A DNA stretch of 64,000 bases from Siphonodentalium dalli (lineage: Eukaryota > Mollusca > Scaphopoda > Gadilida > Siphonodentaliidae): NCBI GenBank assembly GCA_032622095.1, contig CP136062.1, positions 155,178,875 to 155,242,874 of the forward strand, written 5' to 3'. Position numbers and translations under genes: made by a program. Every line of letters starts with the position of its first letter. The stretch's first letter is position 1. The notes beneath the pieces are model-generated. The model saw only the letters and a program-made list of their open reading frames with translations, had not been told where the DNA came from and did not search any database. Of this stretch, positions 12,201 to 22,870 are shown piece by piece.

Positions 12201-12240
12201 AGAGAGGTAACTCATTTTCAGGCCACTTTTTGAAAGCTGA
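9223..12240. mobile_element. TIR-bounded telomere-like minisatellite
   Basis: About 2.8 kb (9,410-12,180) is a degenerate array mixing GGTTAGGGTTA with AAGGTCCCGTCCCGG, unit roughly 30-40 bp, with many variants. It is bounded by inverted copies of one sequence: TTTCAAAAAGTG.CC..AA.ATGAGTT on the left (about 9,226-9,260) and its reverse complement on the right (about 12,199-12,235). The match is about 28 of 33 bases, and it may continue outward through GGGTCGA on both sides. This suggests a transposon-like unit carrying a minisatellite. ORFs inside it are artefacts of the repeat. The right arm re-enters the same array at 63,590. Confidence 0.65.
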
Positions 12241-12429
12241 TCCTAATTGTGTTCGACCCCGTTGGCCGCTTACGAATGAGAGGTAATTTCCCACCGTTCT
12301 CGGATTTTGCCGAATGATCAATAAGGAATTAGTAACGGAATTCACGTCGTTTGATGAATGGAAGCGCGTGTAGATATATTTACGACCGAAATAGTTAACC
12401 ACCAATGCTCATATAATCCAAACAATTGG

Positions 12430-12570
12430 TGGTGATTACTTAAGACGACGGCGATGAATATGATGATGCCGGCGATGATAATGTTGATTGTGATAACAGA
12501 TAGCAGTTATGATGATTACGATAATGACCATGATGATGACAACGGTGATAATGGTGATGATGATAATGCT
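12430..12570. repeat. Imperfect GAT-rich triplet repeat
   Basis: A run dominated by GAT, GAC and AAT triplets, just beyond the 3' end of the left GTPase gene. The right-arm counterpart is 63,170-63,300 (ATC-rich on the plus strand). Too interrupted to be a clean microsatellite. Confidence 0.7.
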
Positions 12571-12587
12571 ATACATGCATATATAGT

Positions 12588-12593
12588 TTTATT
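12588..12593 (-). terminator. Poly(A) signal AATAAA, left GTPase gene
   Basis: AATAAA on the minus strand, about 350 bases after the stop codon at 12,941-12,943. The same hexamer sits at the same distance in the right copy. The site is inferred from position and conservation only. Confidence 0.55.
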
Positions 12594-12940
12594 TCAGACC
12601 ATACATAATTATCCATAACTTACAAAATAATCATACGTTATATGCTACATTTATGTAATATAAATATGCAGCTAAGTGTACAACATATGATTCCATGATT
12701 TTGAATAATTTCGATTTGAATATATCTGAGTTACAAATGGATGACAGGATATGGTTATTAGCTTCAAGTATTCTCTGTTTAAAATGGTATACATGTTTCC
12801 TTCTCAACACTGACAAAGATAACACATTACCAAACAGCACTCGTGCTACACGATCTCACATAACCGATGATACATATATAACAATTGTTATATTAACATC
12901 ATATCATACTCTGAATGTTGCTGAACAGGTGACTGATAAA

Positions 12941-13149
12941 TTATAATTTCATCAAATTTTCACATGATGCTTTACTCTTGAAAATGCGTGGTAAAAGTGC
13001 CTTCATCTTCCTCCCCGAGCCTGTTCGCGCGTTGTTGTGCAGAGAGTTTTGTTTATGAATACCGACCAACAACTGATCCACGTTGTGATTGAAGAGTGTC
13101 GATGTCTCCACAAATTTGCAGTTGTATGACAGGGCGACTTTTTTCCCTT
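12941..13149 (-). CDS. RGK GTPase left, exon 4 (C-terminus)
   Basis: 209 bases, from the acceptor TTTTTTTACAG to the TAA at 12,943-12,941. It encodes GKKVALSYNCKFVETSTLFN, then HNVDQLLVGIHKQN and the basic tail. It differs from the right copy at about 5 bases, giving N for H and Q for E in the FNHNVDQ stretch. The others, such as the TCA/TCC Ser codon, are silent. Confidence 0.9.
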
Positions 13150-16100
13150 CTGTAAAAAAAGAGACATTCGAAAGTTAAAATGAATGTCAAGGAGGGGCAG
13201 AGGTAGCTTGTTTCAACATCGGAGGCCATGGAAACAAATTCACAAAGTAAATATTTCATAAAGAAAGCAGCATCATAACAATTGTGGATTCACTGCAACT
13301 CTAGTGTAATTATAGAGCGCAAACAATTGTGCATTTGTCAGAGAGGATACCATTTTGCAATTTAGCACTCTTTCTTCCAAAACACCACTTCCTGGGTTTC
13401 AAGTCAAAACAATTTTCCTACAAAAGAACAACTTGAAACATAGAGGATATATAATGAGTCGCACATTTATACGAAATTAATCAACCGAGTGCACTAAATT
13501 ATATTCGAGCCGAGCTTTTGTGAGGCTAGAATCGAATTTATTGGAAGATGATAATACAATTCGCATAGAAATGCGACGAATTTAAGATCCATTTTATCAC
13601 AGTCACACATAAGCGAGGAAAAACGACATCGAAAAGGCTGGGGTTAACCAAATTAATATTGGGTTCCTTATCACAACCAAATATGATGTAAAGGCACATT
13701 CAAGAGCGAATATATTTAATTTCAAATGTGTCTTTTCATGTTGAACAATTTTGTCAACAACCCGTATCAACCATGTTATCTCACACCCAACACTAAATAA
13801 CGCAACACAAATCGAATATCGTAATTACATTATGTTTAACATAATAATAAAGTCCCCGAATTGGCTTCGACACCATTGATCTAAGCCCGTACGTCACTGC
13901 GCGCAGCGATAATGCACGTGAGTCTTACTAAAACATTGGGACGGGTTTAACGGTTAATTATGTGATAAACCGGTGTACTGTAGATGTTCACAATGATTCA
14001 ACTCACGTTCAATTTAATTTAGATTTGTTATTTCTGCTCAAAAACATTTAGCTTATTTCTGACTCATGATTTATCTCCCTTTGCAACAGTACATACTCTT
14101 CATGGGCGATGTAATAGACTAAATTACTGTTTTTTTCACTCATGCACGACGACTCAAATTCGTTAATTTATTGCATATATTCTATTGAAGAGAGTTGGAG
14201 ATGGCCCCGTACATAGCTGGATCTAGGTAAAGTATATTTAAGTGTTTTGTGCGTCTAGTGAACATATTTAAACTTTTGAAGATATTGACCCATTGCTAGA
14301 ACATTTGCAATAATATATGTAATAAACTGTCCATGAAGATGTTAACCATGTCATCACAAAATAGTTTCTCCCATCAGGTATAACAGTATATATTGGAATG
14401 ACATATTATTAGCAGACGACAGACGAACAGATAATACAAGTGCAGATGAGACATACCTATATATAATGTTCAGACAATAGGTTCTACACTGGCCGGTTGT
14501 AGAACTTATCTGAACATTTCATTCGGAAACTACTAGTAATTCAGTGTTTGGCAAAGACACGGTACTCACCTCCGGCGGCGATGACATTTGTCCGGACAAG
14601 ATCGCACTTGTTCTCCACCAAAATGATGGGCTTGGTGACTTTGCCCACTCGGCGCAAATGGAACAGGGTGTCAATTGCGTGGCGGAAGGACTTCCGATCT
14701 CCTCGCGAGTAGACAACTACGTAGATTTCGCAGTCATGAGTTGGGACCATATTCTGTAAAAGGGAGAACAACCAGGTAAGCGTAAACTCTTACAGTTGTA
14801 GGCGTCCTCATTGAGTAACCTGATTTTCCAGCGAACTTAAATTATTGTTATAGTGTGTAATAAGTTAACAACTCAACATCACGGAAATATTTTTGTTGAG
14901 TGATTTGCTTACATCAAACTAGAACTGTATTGTATAACCTTCCAACAATGGTATTTATCTGTATAATATTATATAGCTACCAACGACAACATTACACGAA
15001 ACACTATCGAATTGGTTCAGTAAACTTATATATTTTACTATAGATACGAACTAGTCACATACACAACCTACAGAACGAGTTTCGGAATGATTGCGCAAAA
15101 CCATAAATAGTAATGTTTTGAATAATTGTCCCTGTGCATGGAATATATTATCATAAATCAGTTCGAACTTATTGTGGTAGTTTGGTGTTGGTAAGTAGTC
15201 TCCTAAAACATAATTCATTGAAATAACATTTGAGCAGAAATGTCAACATAGGTCCGCATTACTTAATAGATTAAATCTTACCTGAGTACAGGATAACACC
15301 TCGCTGTCCATATTCCCATGTTACCGTTCTCATATTCCTTTATTATCAGGATTCAATGTGTTGCTCATATCGTAGATTAGTCATGGTAGTGATTTATCTC
15401 GTTTATTTGAAGTAACCACCTCAACCAGTAGCCATGACGGATATCTCTTCTGAACGTATATGTCCGTATCATGTTACGGATTAAACTCATTTAATATAAA
15501 CAGATGTTGAAACTGTCTCTTTATTGTCATGTTTGGAAATCATTATTTTGATCTGCCCCACGTCATCTTCCAGGGATTCAAATTTGATGTTTGCCCCGAG
15601 TTATGGTTAGAGTTATGGTTCGGTTCCGATTGTTCCGCCCCGGACGAAGGTCCCGTCCCGGTTAGGATTATGCTCAAGGTCCCGTCGTGCCCCTGTTAGA
15701 GTTACGGATCAGTTTATGGTCCCGTCTCGGTTTGTGTTATGGTACGGTTCCGTCCTCGTTAGTGTTAGGTTACCGTCCCATACCGGTTCGGGTTAGGATT
15801 GAGGTCTCGTTCCGGTTAGAGTTGTGGTTAGAGTTATTGTCATCTTTCAGAGATTCAAATTTGATGTTTTCCTAAGGTCGTGACACCCAACTATATTCAG
15901 TGACATGTTCGTATGCTAATATGAATTTGTCATTACAGCAGCTATGTTCAGTCACCCCCACTTTCTACACCACCACTGTTTAATTAAATTGGTTTTACTG
16001 GTCGTCGGACGAGTCGATTTCCACCAAACTGTGCATATAGTATACGGTAGTATCATAGTTGTTTAAAGTTGAGCAGCATATACCCAGGTTGCTCAAGTTG

Positions 16101-19100
16101 AGTTGTACATCGTAGAGAAATGCTGTATATCCAGATTCTAAAATTGCTCATGACTCTTTTTCCACCATCTTTGTTTAATCCCTGTTCAATTGATGGTGTC
16201 TAATCAACAATGCCATACATGTTGTTCTGGTGCTTGGCATATCAGTCAGTGTTGGTAAATTTCTCACAATATAATATTTCAATGCCATTAGTCTAGATAA
16301 AATTTATAGGAACAGGCAACTCAAATCAAAATCCTTGATTATTTTCAACAAATTTGTATTTAAAGAATTTGTTTTATCAGCATGCGGGCAAATAGATTAA
16401 TTTCTTCCACCAATTACAAATCAGTATATACGACACATGTTGCCCCGCCATTTGTGAAGGTTCTACACCGCCAGACTCCCAATTCACACCTCGCAACGAG
16501 CAATTTTTAAATATAACCAAATAGCGCTACGCAGCTGGGCAGTGGATAAAACATGCACACGTCCAAAACACTTTCCATGCCCCACCCGTACCGACTACAT
16601 ATTGTCTAAACATTTACATATATACAAATAACAGTGTCTCAGTGTCATTTCCAGTTTTGGCAATCCTAGGAAACGACTGAATCATCATATAACAAAACTT
16701 AAGGCCAACGTAGAAATGCCTACTTTAATAGTTATAACGAGAGGAATATCCAGAACAAATTTATTCAAGACAAAGACCGATGAACCCCCTCTCAACATCA
16801 GCATCTTGTAAATTATCATCCAGGAATAATCGAGCATTATGTTCAATTGATTGATCAAGCACTAGTCATGGCTTTTGACCAAGACATACACCGCCAGCTT
16901 GTACAGAATAAGACGCCCTTAGTGTGGTTCCGGATTACTGTCGTTTTAGGCACAAGAGACATATCTTGACGTGATATTGAAGGAAAGTGGCAAAACTAAA
17001 ACATTATCTCCAAAAAAGACAAAAATATCACAGCGTAATAAACCCTCGCATTTAAGTCACTTTAAATATCAATAAACTATAATATGTTTTCAGGGTTCCA
17101 GGCCAATTTCTACAAATCCTTGTACGATTTTCATTTAGATAATGGTGCGACACTCAACATTTTCCAATTATCAATAGGGATAAATTTCTTTAAATAGTGT
17201 GCCAGTGTTTGCCGGCACCTTGGATATGACACGTGTATTGAGAGAATGTTAGTTATGAATTTGTGAGCTTTATCGGGTTTCTTTGAGTTTTGAAAAATAG
17301 TGTTTCAGACTACGTTGCCTCCCACCCGCAGTAGTACCGATTTCTGCAAAACAGTGGCCACCGACGCTGATGCCGTTTTACCACCTACAAGTTTTCATCT
17401 GCATTAAAACAAATTTGTTTTTGAAAATCCCAATGGTGAGTATTTAGAACAGTTTTGATGTTGGAGTTAGGAAATAGCGTTCTTCCAGTTATGCTCGAAA
17501 ATGTCGTTTGTGTCACATAATATTAATGGGTCTATGCCACTCTGTCTATTTATATCCCCAATAAAATAATAATGCTGCAACCAAATCTTAAATCCTAAAC
17601 CTGTGCTCTAACCAGGCATTGTGTTGAGGGTTCATATTATTGTTAGTGTGCACTGGTTTGATGCCCCCATCATTTTACACCCGGCCCTGCTGAAACTGGA
17701 GTGTCCCTTCTCTAAATATCACAATTATTATTTGTTAAGTTGATTCGATATGCACCCTGTCTTATGTCTGCACCCACACATGCAGAAACTGGAATGTCAC
17801 ATGCAAGTCATTGCAAGACCAGCAAATATCACCATTGGTATCCTGTGCAGGTACGTGAAACTAATATGTTAGTATTCAGGCGCTATGCCAATTTGGTGAA
17901 TGTGTCATTCTACTAACATCGCCGAAAATGTCAAGCAAATAGTGAGTACTCCATAGAAAATATCTGAACTTCGCTCAAATGTAGATATTTACTTCTCGAT
18001 TCTGGACGCAACAATCGGCGATAAACTAATGAAAACTATTTCGCCATATTCACTGCATTTATTTAATATATAATAATGATGATGTGTTTTGATATATTAT
18101 CTGTTAATTATAAATACTGTGAGAAAGATTATTCTCCAATTTATTTTATCACCGTGCAGGAGTGTTTGGCATCGCATCAATTTGACAATATTCTCACTAA
18201 CAATGTTTCGGCAAATCTACCGACTTAGAAGGAACATTTCATGTTATATATACCACTCTGCTTGTGTACATATTGGCATATGTCGCCTTTATCCACAGCA
18301 ATGTGTATATGTCGTCATTGATGATTCTTCAAATGATATGTACTTCTTCAAGGTATCATGCTCTTTTAATCTTAACTGAAATGCTAACATTTACACTGCA
18401 AGGTACAGTGCACGACTGAAATTTCATTAAAATTATCTGATTCAAGAAGTGTGAGCTTAAATAATTTATAGTAATAGCTTTTTAGACCTTTTCAAACAAA
18501 AGATGATGGGGGAAAATATCCACGTGGCGTTAAACCGCAACCAATATTGCTTATTGCGGTTGAAAATATACATGGCGTGTCAACGATCATTATACATAGT
18601 ATCATACATAGAATGTGTAGATATGGTCTCCATCGCAAACAAACGAAATGACACGTCCATTATGGTGACAGTCTGGTTTCAAATGTTCAGTAGGGGTAAA
18701 AGGGATGTGGTGTGTGTATTGAGAAAAGGTTGGTTATAATTAGAGCATGTTTTGTTAGTTTTGAAAATAATGTTTCATTTTACTTTTACCACACCCGTAT
18801 TAGGTAGCAGCGATGTCCGCGAAACAGTGGCTACATATACTGGTCTCACTTCTCAAAATTTGTCATCTGCATGAAATAAATTTGTTTTCGAAATCCGAGT
18901 GGTGACCATTTTTAACCTTGATACCGGCCCACATTAAAATGATTTATGTGTCAAATATGAAATTCTAGCCTGTGCCCAACCCAGGCATACATACATTGTG
19001 TAAGTGTTGTGGGCTCAACTTTCAGTCATCTTTCAATTAACTGTGCTCCTTATTTACACACCCGTCCCTGAATAAACTGCGTTATCAGCTGGTGTGTATA

Positions 19101-22100
19101 ATGATATTTTCGGAACGAGACGTGACAAATAAAATACTCTTGTTTGATAATGAATTGTGTATCCAGTTATTGCATAGTTTCGAAGTTTCAGAGCGACAAC
19201 AATATTTCTTGTAAAGTTCTCATTTAAAAAACTTTGTTTTCGTATTTTTGCGTTTAGATTGTATCATGTACATCAACTTTTTAATAATATTTTTCCATGA
19301 ATCATAGGTTGGATGTTGTTATTGTTGTTGTTGTAACTGGAACCCCGAATAGGCACTTAATGACATACATTACAAACAAAGATCCTGGTTTTGGGAAGAG
19401 TTGAAAGTCCCGCAGCGACCAAGACGATGCACGCGGAAGCGTCATTTATTAGTATATGCCAATTCACTATTTCGCAAAATCACAATTAAAATAAATCAAG
19501 AAATATGTTGGGCTGCTTGGGCCGCACATTTCCCTCGAGTTTAGACACTTGCTAAATAAACAGTAACCCGTGCCACTACTTCCGTAATATCTTAAATTGA
19601 GTAAGTGTGCCCCTCGAATATAGCACCCTCAGTACCACATTGTCACTACGAGTGGAATTGTGGTTTTAAAAACTCGCCAAAAGACTCGTGGTTAAAACCA
19701 CAATTCCACTCTTGAAAATTTTACACTCAGCTTTATTCTATATGTAATCCTAACGTATTTCTTAACTTAAGTATTGTAATTCTAGGCGAATACATCGACT
19801 GAAAAACAAATTATATGCTATATGTTATCTTTGAAATGTGTAATTTAAGTAAATACATTTGTAGCCCCATGCCAGTTACGGGTGGTTTGGAAACATGAAT
19901 ACATCATTAATTTCAAACTCGAGATATATATAGTCGTACCGGCCGTCATTATATTTAATTTCTAGCATGAAATATATTTTAGACAGTGAATAGGAGCAAA
20001 ATGTCCGTGGTATGGATTAGATCATACCTGGTTTGTTAGTTCCTCGTTAAAGCATTGCCAGACTTGTTCTCCATTTAACATGACAGACACCTGTTTGATG
20101 TTATCGTCATCATCTTCTGGAATATAGCGAATGAAACAATGCAAACAACAAATCGAATTTCAGAATACCAATTGTGAGCAGCACTGTTACAGCAGGAGCA
20201 TAGCTAGAAAAAGCGGAACTGGAAATAGTAGCAAGCAATATAAAACATGACATCATCTTACCGACACTGTTATTCTCCATATCGATGTTAATAATTTGTG
20301 ATGCCAAGCTTCTTTTTTTTTTGCCAAAAACACTGTGTTAGAAATCTTCCGTGTTTCCAAGCTTTTTTGTCGACATTTTCAATGTTATTGTAATGTTCTT
20401 GTCACAATATTTGCCTAGGAAATTAAAATTACTACTAGATATATTTTAAGGTCTGAGGAGACATGTCTTAATATATCGTTAGGCGGTGATCCTGCAATAA
20501 TGTATTGGCCTAAATGTGGCTGGTTTATTCTTCATTGCAATATATGGGGCTGTGCTATGTAATAAATCATATAATCAACAGTGTGACACAAAATTAATGA
20601 AGCTTCCTCTCATATGGCCAAAACAATAATGTATGTAATGATTTATTTGATTTCTGAAATTATATATTATTATAGAAGCGATTTGGTACCTGAAGAGTAA
20701 AATTTAACAAATATTTTAAGTCCTCAAATGACTCATTCGAGATTCCAAATTATGTCAACATAATTTGGAAGGAGGTATGATACATGTTGGTTGATAATTC
20801 ATGACGTAATAATTACCGGCTTCGTATTCTCGGGAAAATTATCTGTCAATGTCACAGCTATGTTGTAAACGTTTCCAATATTTTATACTTAACTAAGTTA
20901 ACTTTGGGTGAGGGGCATTAACTCTTGCTATACTAAATGGATTTTCATAGTCAGTTGAAAAGTGTACATATGAATAGTCAGCCTGTTCTCGTGAAAAATA
21001 AGCTTATAACGGGCTTGTTTTTGTGTGCGAAATAGGCTCAATATATGCTCTATATGGACATATAAGCGCGTTCTAAAACAGTCCATTATGGGACTCTTTC
21101 AATAATAAATAAGCCCATATTGGAATTCTTTTGTCACTTTTTCATCGACGCGACATATAATAACCGTATAAGCTCTCTATGGGATTATGTCATCATCAAA
21201 TTAGTTCAATATGAACCTATGTGAATATTTAGGACCAAAATTAACCCACTCGCACGCACGACGGTATGTTGGAATAGTCTATTATTTGTTTGGAGGCATG
21301 TTATGTGATAAAAGCAGACGACAGATACATAATATAGCAGAAGGAGACCTATTTGTTGAGGGAACCGTCTAGATAATAAGTTCAACAAAGACAATGGTCG
21401 TTTGTTGAGCTTATTGTCTGAACATTTCATTTGGGATCACAACTATTCAATGATGCTTTAGTGTAGCAAGGGTTACAGCATACAATCACGATTTCCGTCA
21501 GTGCTCGTCGCGATGGTGATGTCTTATAATCTGTCGTACATTTGTTTACCTCTTGTTAAGCAGCCTGGCTAATTGCTATGATATTGGTCCATTTACCATA
21601 TCTGTATATTGCGAACAGTTTTTGGTCGGACACGATAAATGCCATTAAATCTGTCATTTTGTTATGATACGTCGATTAATAATTATAGTTATTTTAGTGA
21701 AAACTATCAACCCGTAATACACTTATATACACACATAGATTAACTGTGAACTATTGTTAAATATTGGGAACTTTGTAGTGACGTTGCCGCGACGCCTTGC
21801 GTTGTCATGGCGAAATTTAATATGCAACGTCCATTCCCATACCAATATAATTACCCTATTTAAAAGCATTTAATATTTGGATATCGATGGGGAAAATACT
21901 ACAGCAAATGAAGTGAGTGTAATTATCCCTTTGGGATGCAACACATCGCGTTTATTATTATGCCTGGTTTACGCATCGTAATACTCAAATATATGAATAA
22001 TATACGATTTAGGGGCGATTTTATCGAGGTTTCTATATATCAGAACGGTTCGTATAACACGGACCGGTGTTATTATTTTGTATTCGCTGATTACAAACGG

Positions 22101-22756
22101 AACAGAGGACATGAACTCAAATTACAAGGGACATACTTAAAAAAGGATATCCGTAAATATGTTTTTCACGTGTAATTTCTAACATGAACAGTTTACCTGG
22201 TTTTGTAGTCGCGAGTTCATCAATGGACGATTTGAAGAAAGGAATATATGATTTGAATACAGCCCCGGTACTGGAGATCGGTGCCGTTCAATTTGCTGAA
22301 CAAAGTTATGTATTATGTATTATAATTATGTAACTTCCAGAGACAAAAAGCCAGTGGCTCGTTCTGGTTATATTTGACATTGATATTATCTGGAAATTAC
22401 CTTAGGTACTAATTAGGTACCCATTCGAATCTTGAAACAATCAAAATAAATTAACGGTACCAACCTTCCACATCGTCAACATCACCAACGTATTCTGACG
22501 TAATAAATTGTCGTATCAGCGCCGTCTTTCCAACGCCATGTGAACCTACGATAGCTACACGGCAGCATTCTTTGTCTAGCACCGATTCGTCTGCGTAAAA
22601 GAAGTCAGAACAGCCACTACTTGATGTTAGGCTTACGTCACTCAGAGATTGCATCGAATCCCCCTTGTTGATCAGTCCTTTTGATGTGAAGCTGAACGAA
22701 CGACAGGAGTACATGTCACGATCCTCAGCATTAATTTTATAATTTTGACGAGACAT
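12941..22756 (-). CDS. RGK-family small GTPase, left copy (4 exons)
   Basis: Joining 22,756-22,465, 20,116-20,028, 14,753-14,570 and 13,149-12,941 gives an open frame of 257 residues with consistent phases (1, 0, 1) and GT-AG borders. Residues 1-60 are a Ser-rich N-terminus. The P-loop GSHGVGKTAL is at 71-80. VSVMLNGE (107-114) replaces a canonical switch region and no DxxG is present, as is usual for RGK proteins. ENKCDL (NKxD box) is at 174-179 and the G5-like FVETS is at 201-205. A basic C-terminus ends KSKASCENLMKL, like the Cys-containing tail of Rad/Gem/Rem, with no CAAX box. RGK proteins are membrane-associated GTP-binding regulators, in vertebrates known for inhibiting voltage-gated calcium channels and shaping the cytoskeleton. 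That role here is inference. This copy also lacks 11 Ser-rich residues present in the right copy. Confidence 0.9.
13150..14569 (-). other. Intron 3 of left GTPase gene
   Basis: 1,420 bases, donor GTGAGT, acceptor TTTACAG. It contains a hairpin repeat at 14,466-14,517. Otherwise I see only AT-rich sequence, well conserved with right intron 61,181-62,586. Confidence 0.8.
14380..14530. repeat. Intronic hairpin repeat, copy 1
   Basis: Nested stems: ATGTTCAGA (14,466-14,474) with TCTGAACAT (14,509-14,517), and GTTCTACA (14,481-14,488) with TGTAGAAC (14,499-14,506). The flank shares a GCAGACGACAGA block and the terminal TCTGAACATTTCATT with 21,260-21,435, so the two are copies of one small element. 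The mirror copy is at about 61,220-61,370. Confidence 0.6.
14570..14753 (-). CDS. RGK GTPase left, exon 3 (NKxD exon)
   Basis: 184 bases, phase 0 to phase 1. It encodes NMVPTHDCEIYVVVYSRGD, then the SFRHAIDTLFHLRRV helix and ILVENKCDLVRTNV. It differs from the right exon at 5 bases; three change residues (T/I, G/S, N/K). The opposite-strand ORF at 14,544-14,759 is its shadow. Confidence 0.93.
15562..15869. repeat. Telomere-like patch between 31-bp direct repeats
   Basis: About 245 bases of GGTTAG/CCCGTCCCGG-type sequence (15,593-15,838) sit between two direct copies of a 31-mer, starting GTCATCTT and ending GATTCAAATTTGATGTTT, at 15,562-15,592 and 15,839-15,869 with two mismatches. It is the same sequence class as 9,410-12,180. 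The mirror copy is at about 59,890-60,200. Confidence 0.75.
17200..19100 (+). repeat. Diverged direct repeat pair in intron 2
   Basis: The segment 17,200-17,720 recurs at 18,690-19,100. Shared blocks include TGTGTATTGAGA, AACAGTGGC, ACAAATTTGTTTT.GAAA and AACC.AGGCAT. It looks like two copies of an unidentified intronic element. Mirror copies lie at about 56,810-57,220 and 58,190-58,700. Confidence 0.55.
19651..19710. repeat. Perfect 19-bp stem hairpin
   Basis: AGTGGAATTGTGGTTTTAA at 19,651-19,669 is the exact reverse complement of 19,692-19,710, with a 22-base loop. The stems are conserved in the right arm at 56,195-56,213 and 56,236-56,254. Confidence 0.85.
20028..20116 (-). CDS. RGK GTPase left, exon 2
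   Basis: 89 bases between acceptor ATATTCCAG and donor GTATGA. The split Glu codon is followed by DDDDNIKQVSVMLNGEQVWQ and CFNEELTNQ. VSVMLNGE corresponds to the beta-strand after switch I in invertebrate RGK proteins. The right copy has H for N near the end. Confidence 0.88.
20117..22464 (-). other. Intron 1 of left GTPase gene
   Basis: 2,348 bases. Donor GTTGGT is weak but is the only choice nearby that keeps the frame; the next GT downstream would create a stop. It contains the second hairpin repeat (21,260-21,435) and a dispersed GTTCTCGTGAAAA..AAGC repeat at 20,975-21,120. The ORFs at 20,110-20,307, 21,206-21,430 and 21,936-22,175 are intronic and unrecognised. Confidence 0.75.
21260..21435. 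repeat. Intronic hairpin repeat, copy 2
   Basis: Stem AATAAGTTCAACAAA (21,375-21,389) pairs with TTTGTTGAGCTTATT (21,401-21,415) over an 11-base loop, allowing one wobble pair. It ends in GTCTGAACATTTCATT, as does copy 1 at 14,380-14,530. The mirror copy is at about 54,480-54,650. Confidence 0.6.
22465..22756 (-). CDS. RGK GTPase left, exon 1 (start and P-loop)
   Basis: ATG at 22,756. 97 codons plus one base: a Ser-rich N-terminus, then CCRVAIVGSHGVGKTALIRQ. A five-G run keeps the frame here. Relative to the right copy, 33 bases (ESSDSSSRTSS) are missing between SSSG and CSDFF, a clean in-frame deletion. Confidence 0.9.
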
Positions 22757-22860
22757 TTTGACAAATTACCGGATATCGAAGGTGCGATATAAATGTGCAG
22801 CGATGGTTTATTAACTGATGAGTTGCAAATGCGTTATGAGTGGTGTCCCTATCTACGACT

Positions 22861-22870
22861 CTATATATAG
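22861..22870 (-). promoter_or_regulatory. TATA-box-like element, left GTPase gene
   Basis: CTATATATAG, about 105-115 bases upstream of the start codon. The right copy has TATATAAAG at the same place. A start site about 30 bases downstream would give a roughly 80-base leader with no intron before the ATG. Inferred from position. Confidence 0.5.

Larger units (their letters stand above)
14754..20027 (-). other. Intron 2 of left GTPase gene
   Basis: 5,274 bases. It contains a telomere-like patch (15,562-15,869), a diverged direct repeat pair (17,200-17,720 and 18,690-19,100), a 19-bp stem hairpin (19,651-19,710) and a short TTG run at 19,319-19,337. ORFs at 18,089-18,379 and 18,503-18,739 lie on the opposite strand and show no family signature. 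I see nothing else. Confidence 0.8.

Noticed and set aside
12695-12946. Antisense ORF over the GTPase 3' region, present in both arms
   Set aside because: Lies opposite the 3' UTR and stop codon; arm conservation follows from the duplication.
14544-14759. Plus-strand ORF over GTPase exon 3 (and mirror 60,991-61,206)
   Set aside because: Antisense shadow of a well-supported coding exon; no signature of its own.
18089-18739. Intronic ORFs of 96 and 78 codons, mirrored at 57,167-57,814
   Set aside because: AT-rich, Ile/Tyr/Cys-heavy translations within an intron repeat; no family resemblance.
20110-20307. 65-codon ORF next to exon 2 with hydrophobic residues
   Set aside because: It reads across the splice acceptor in the wrong frame; the exon itself is explained by the GTPase.
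22815-22850. Hammerhead-ribozyme-like CTGATGAG motif in the GTPase 5' leader
   Set aside because: No matching GAAA core or flanking stems could be found.
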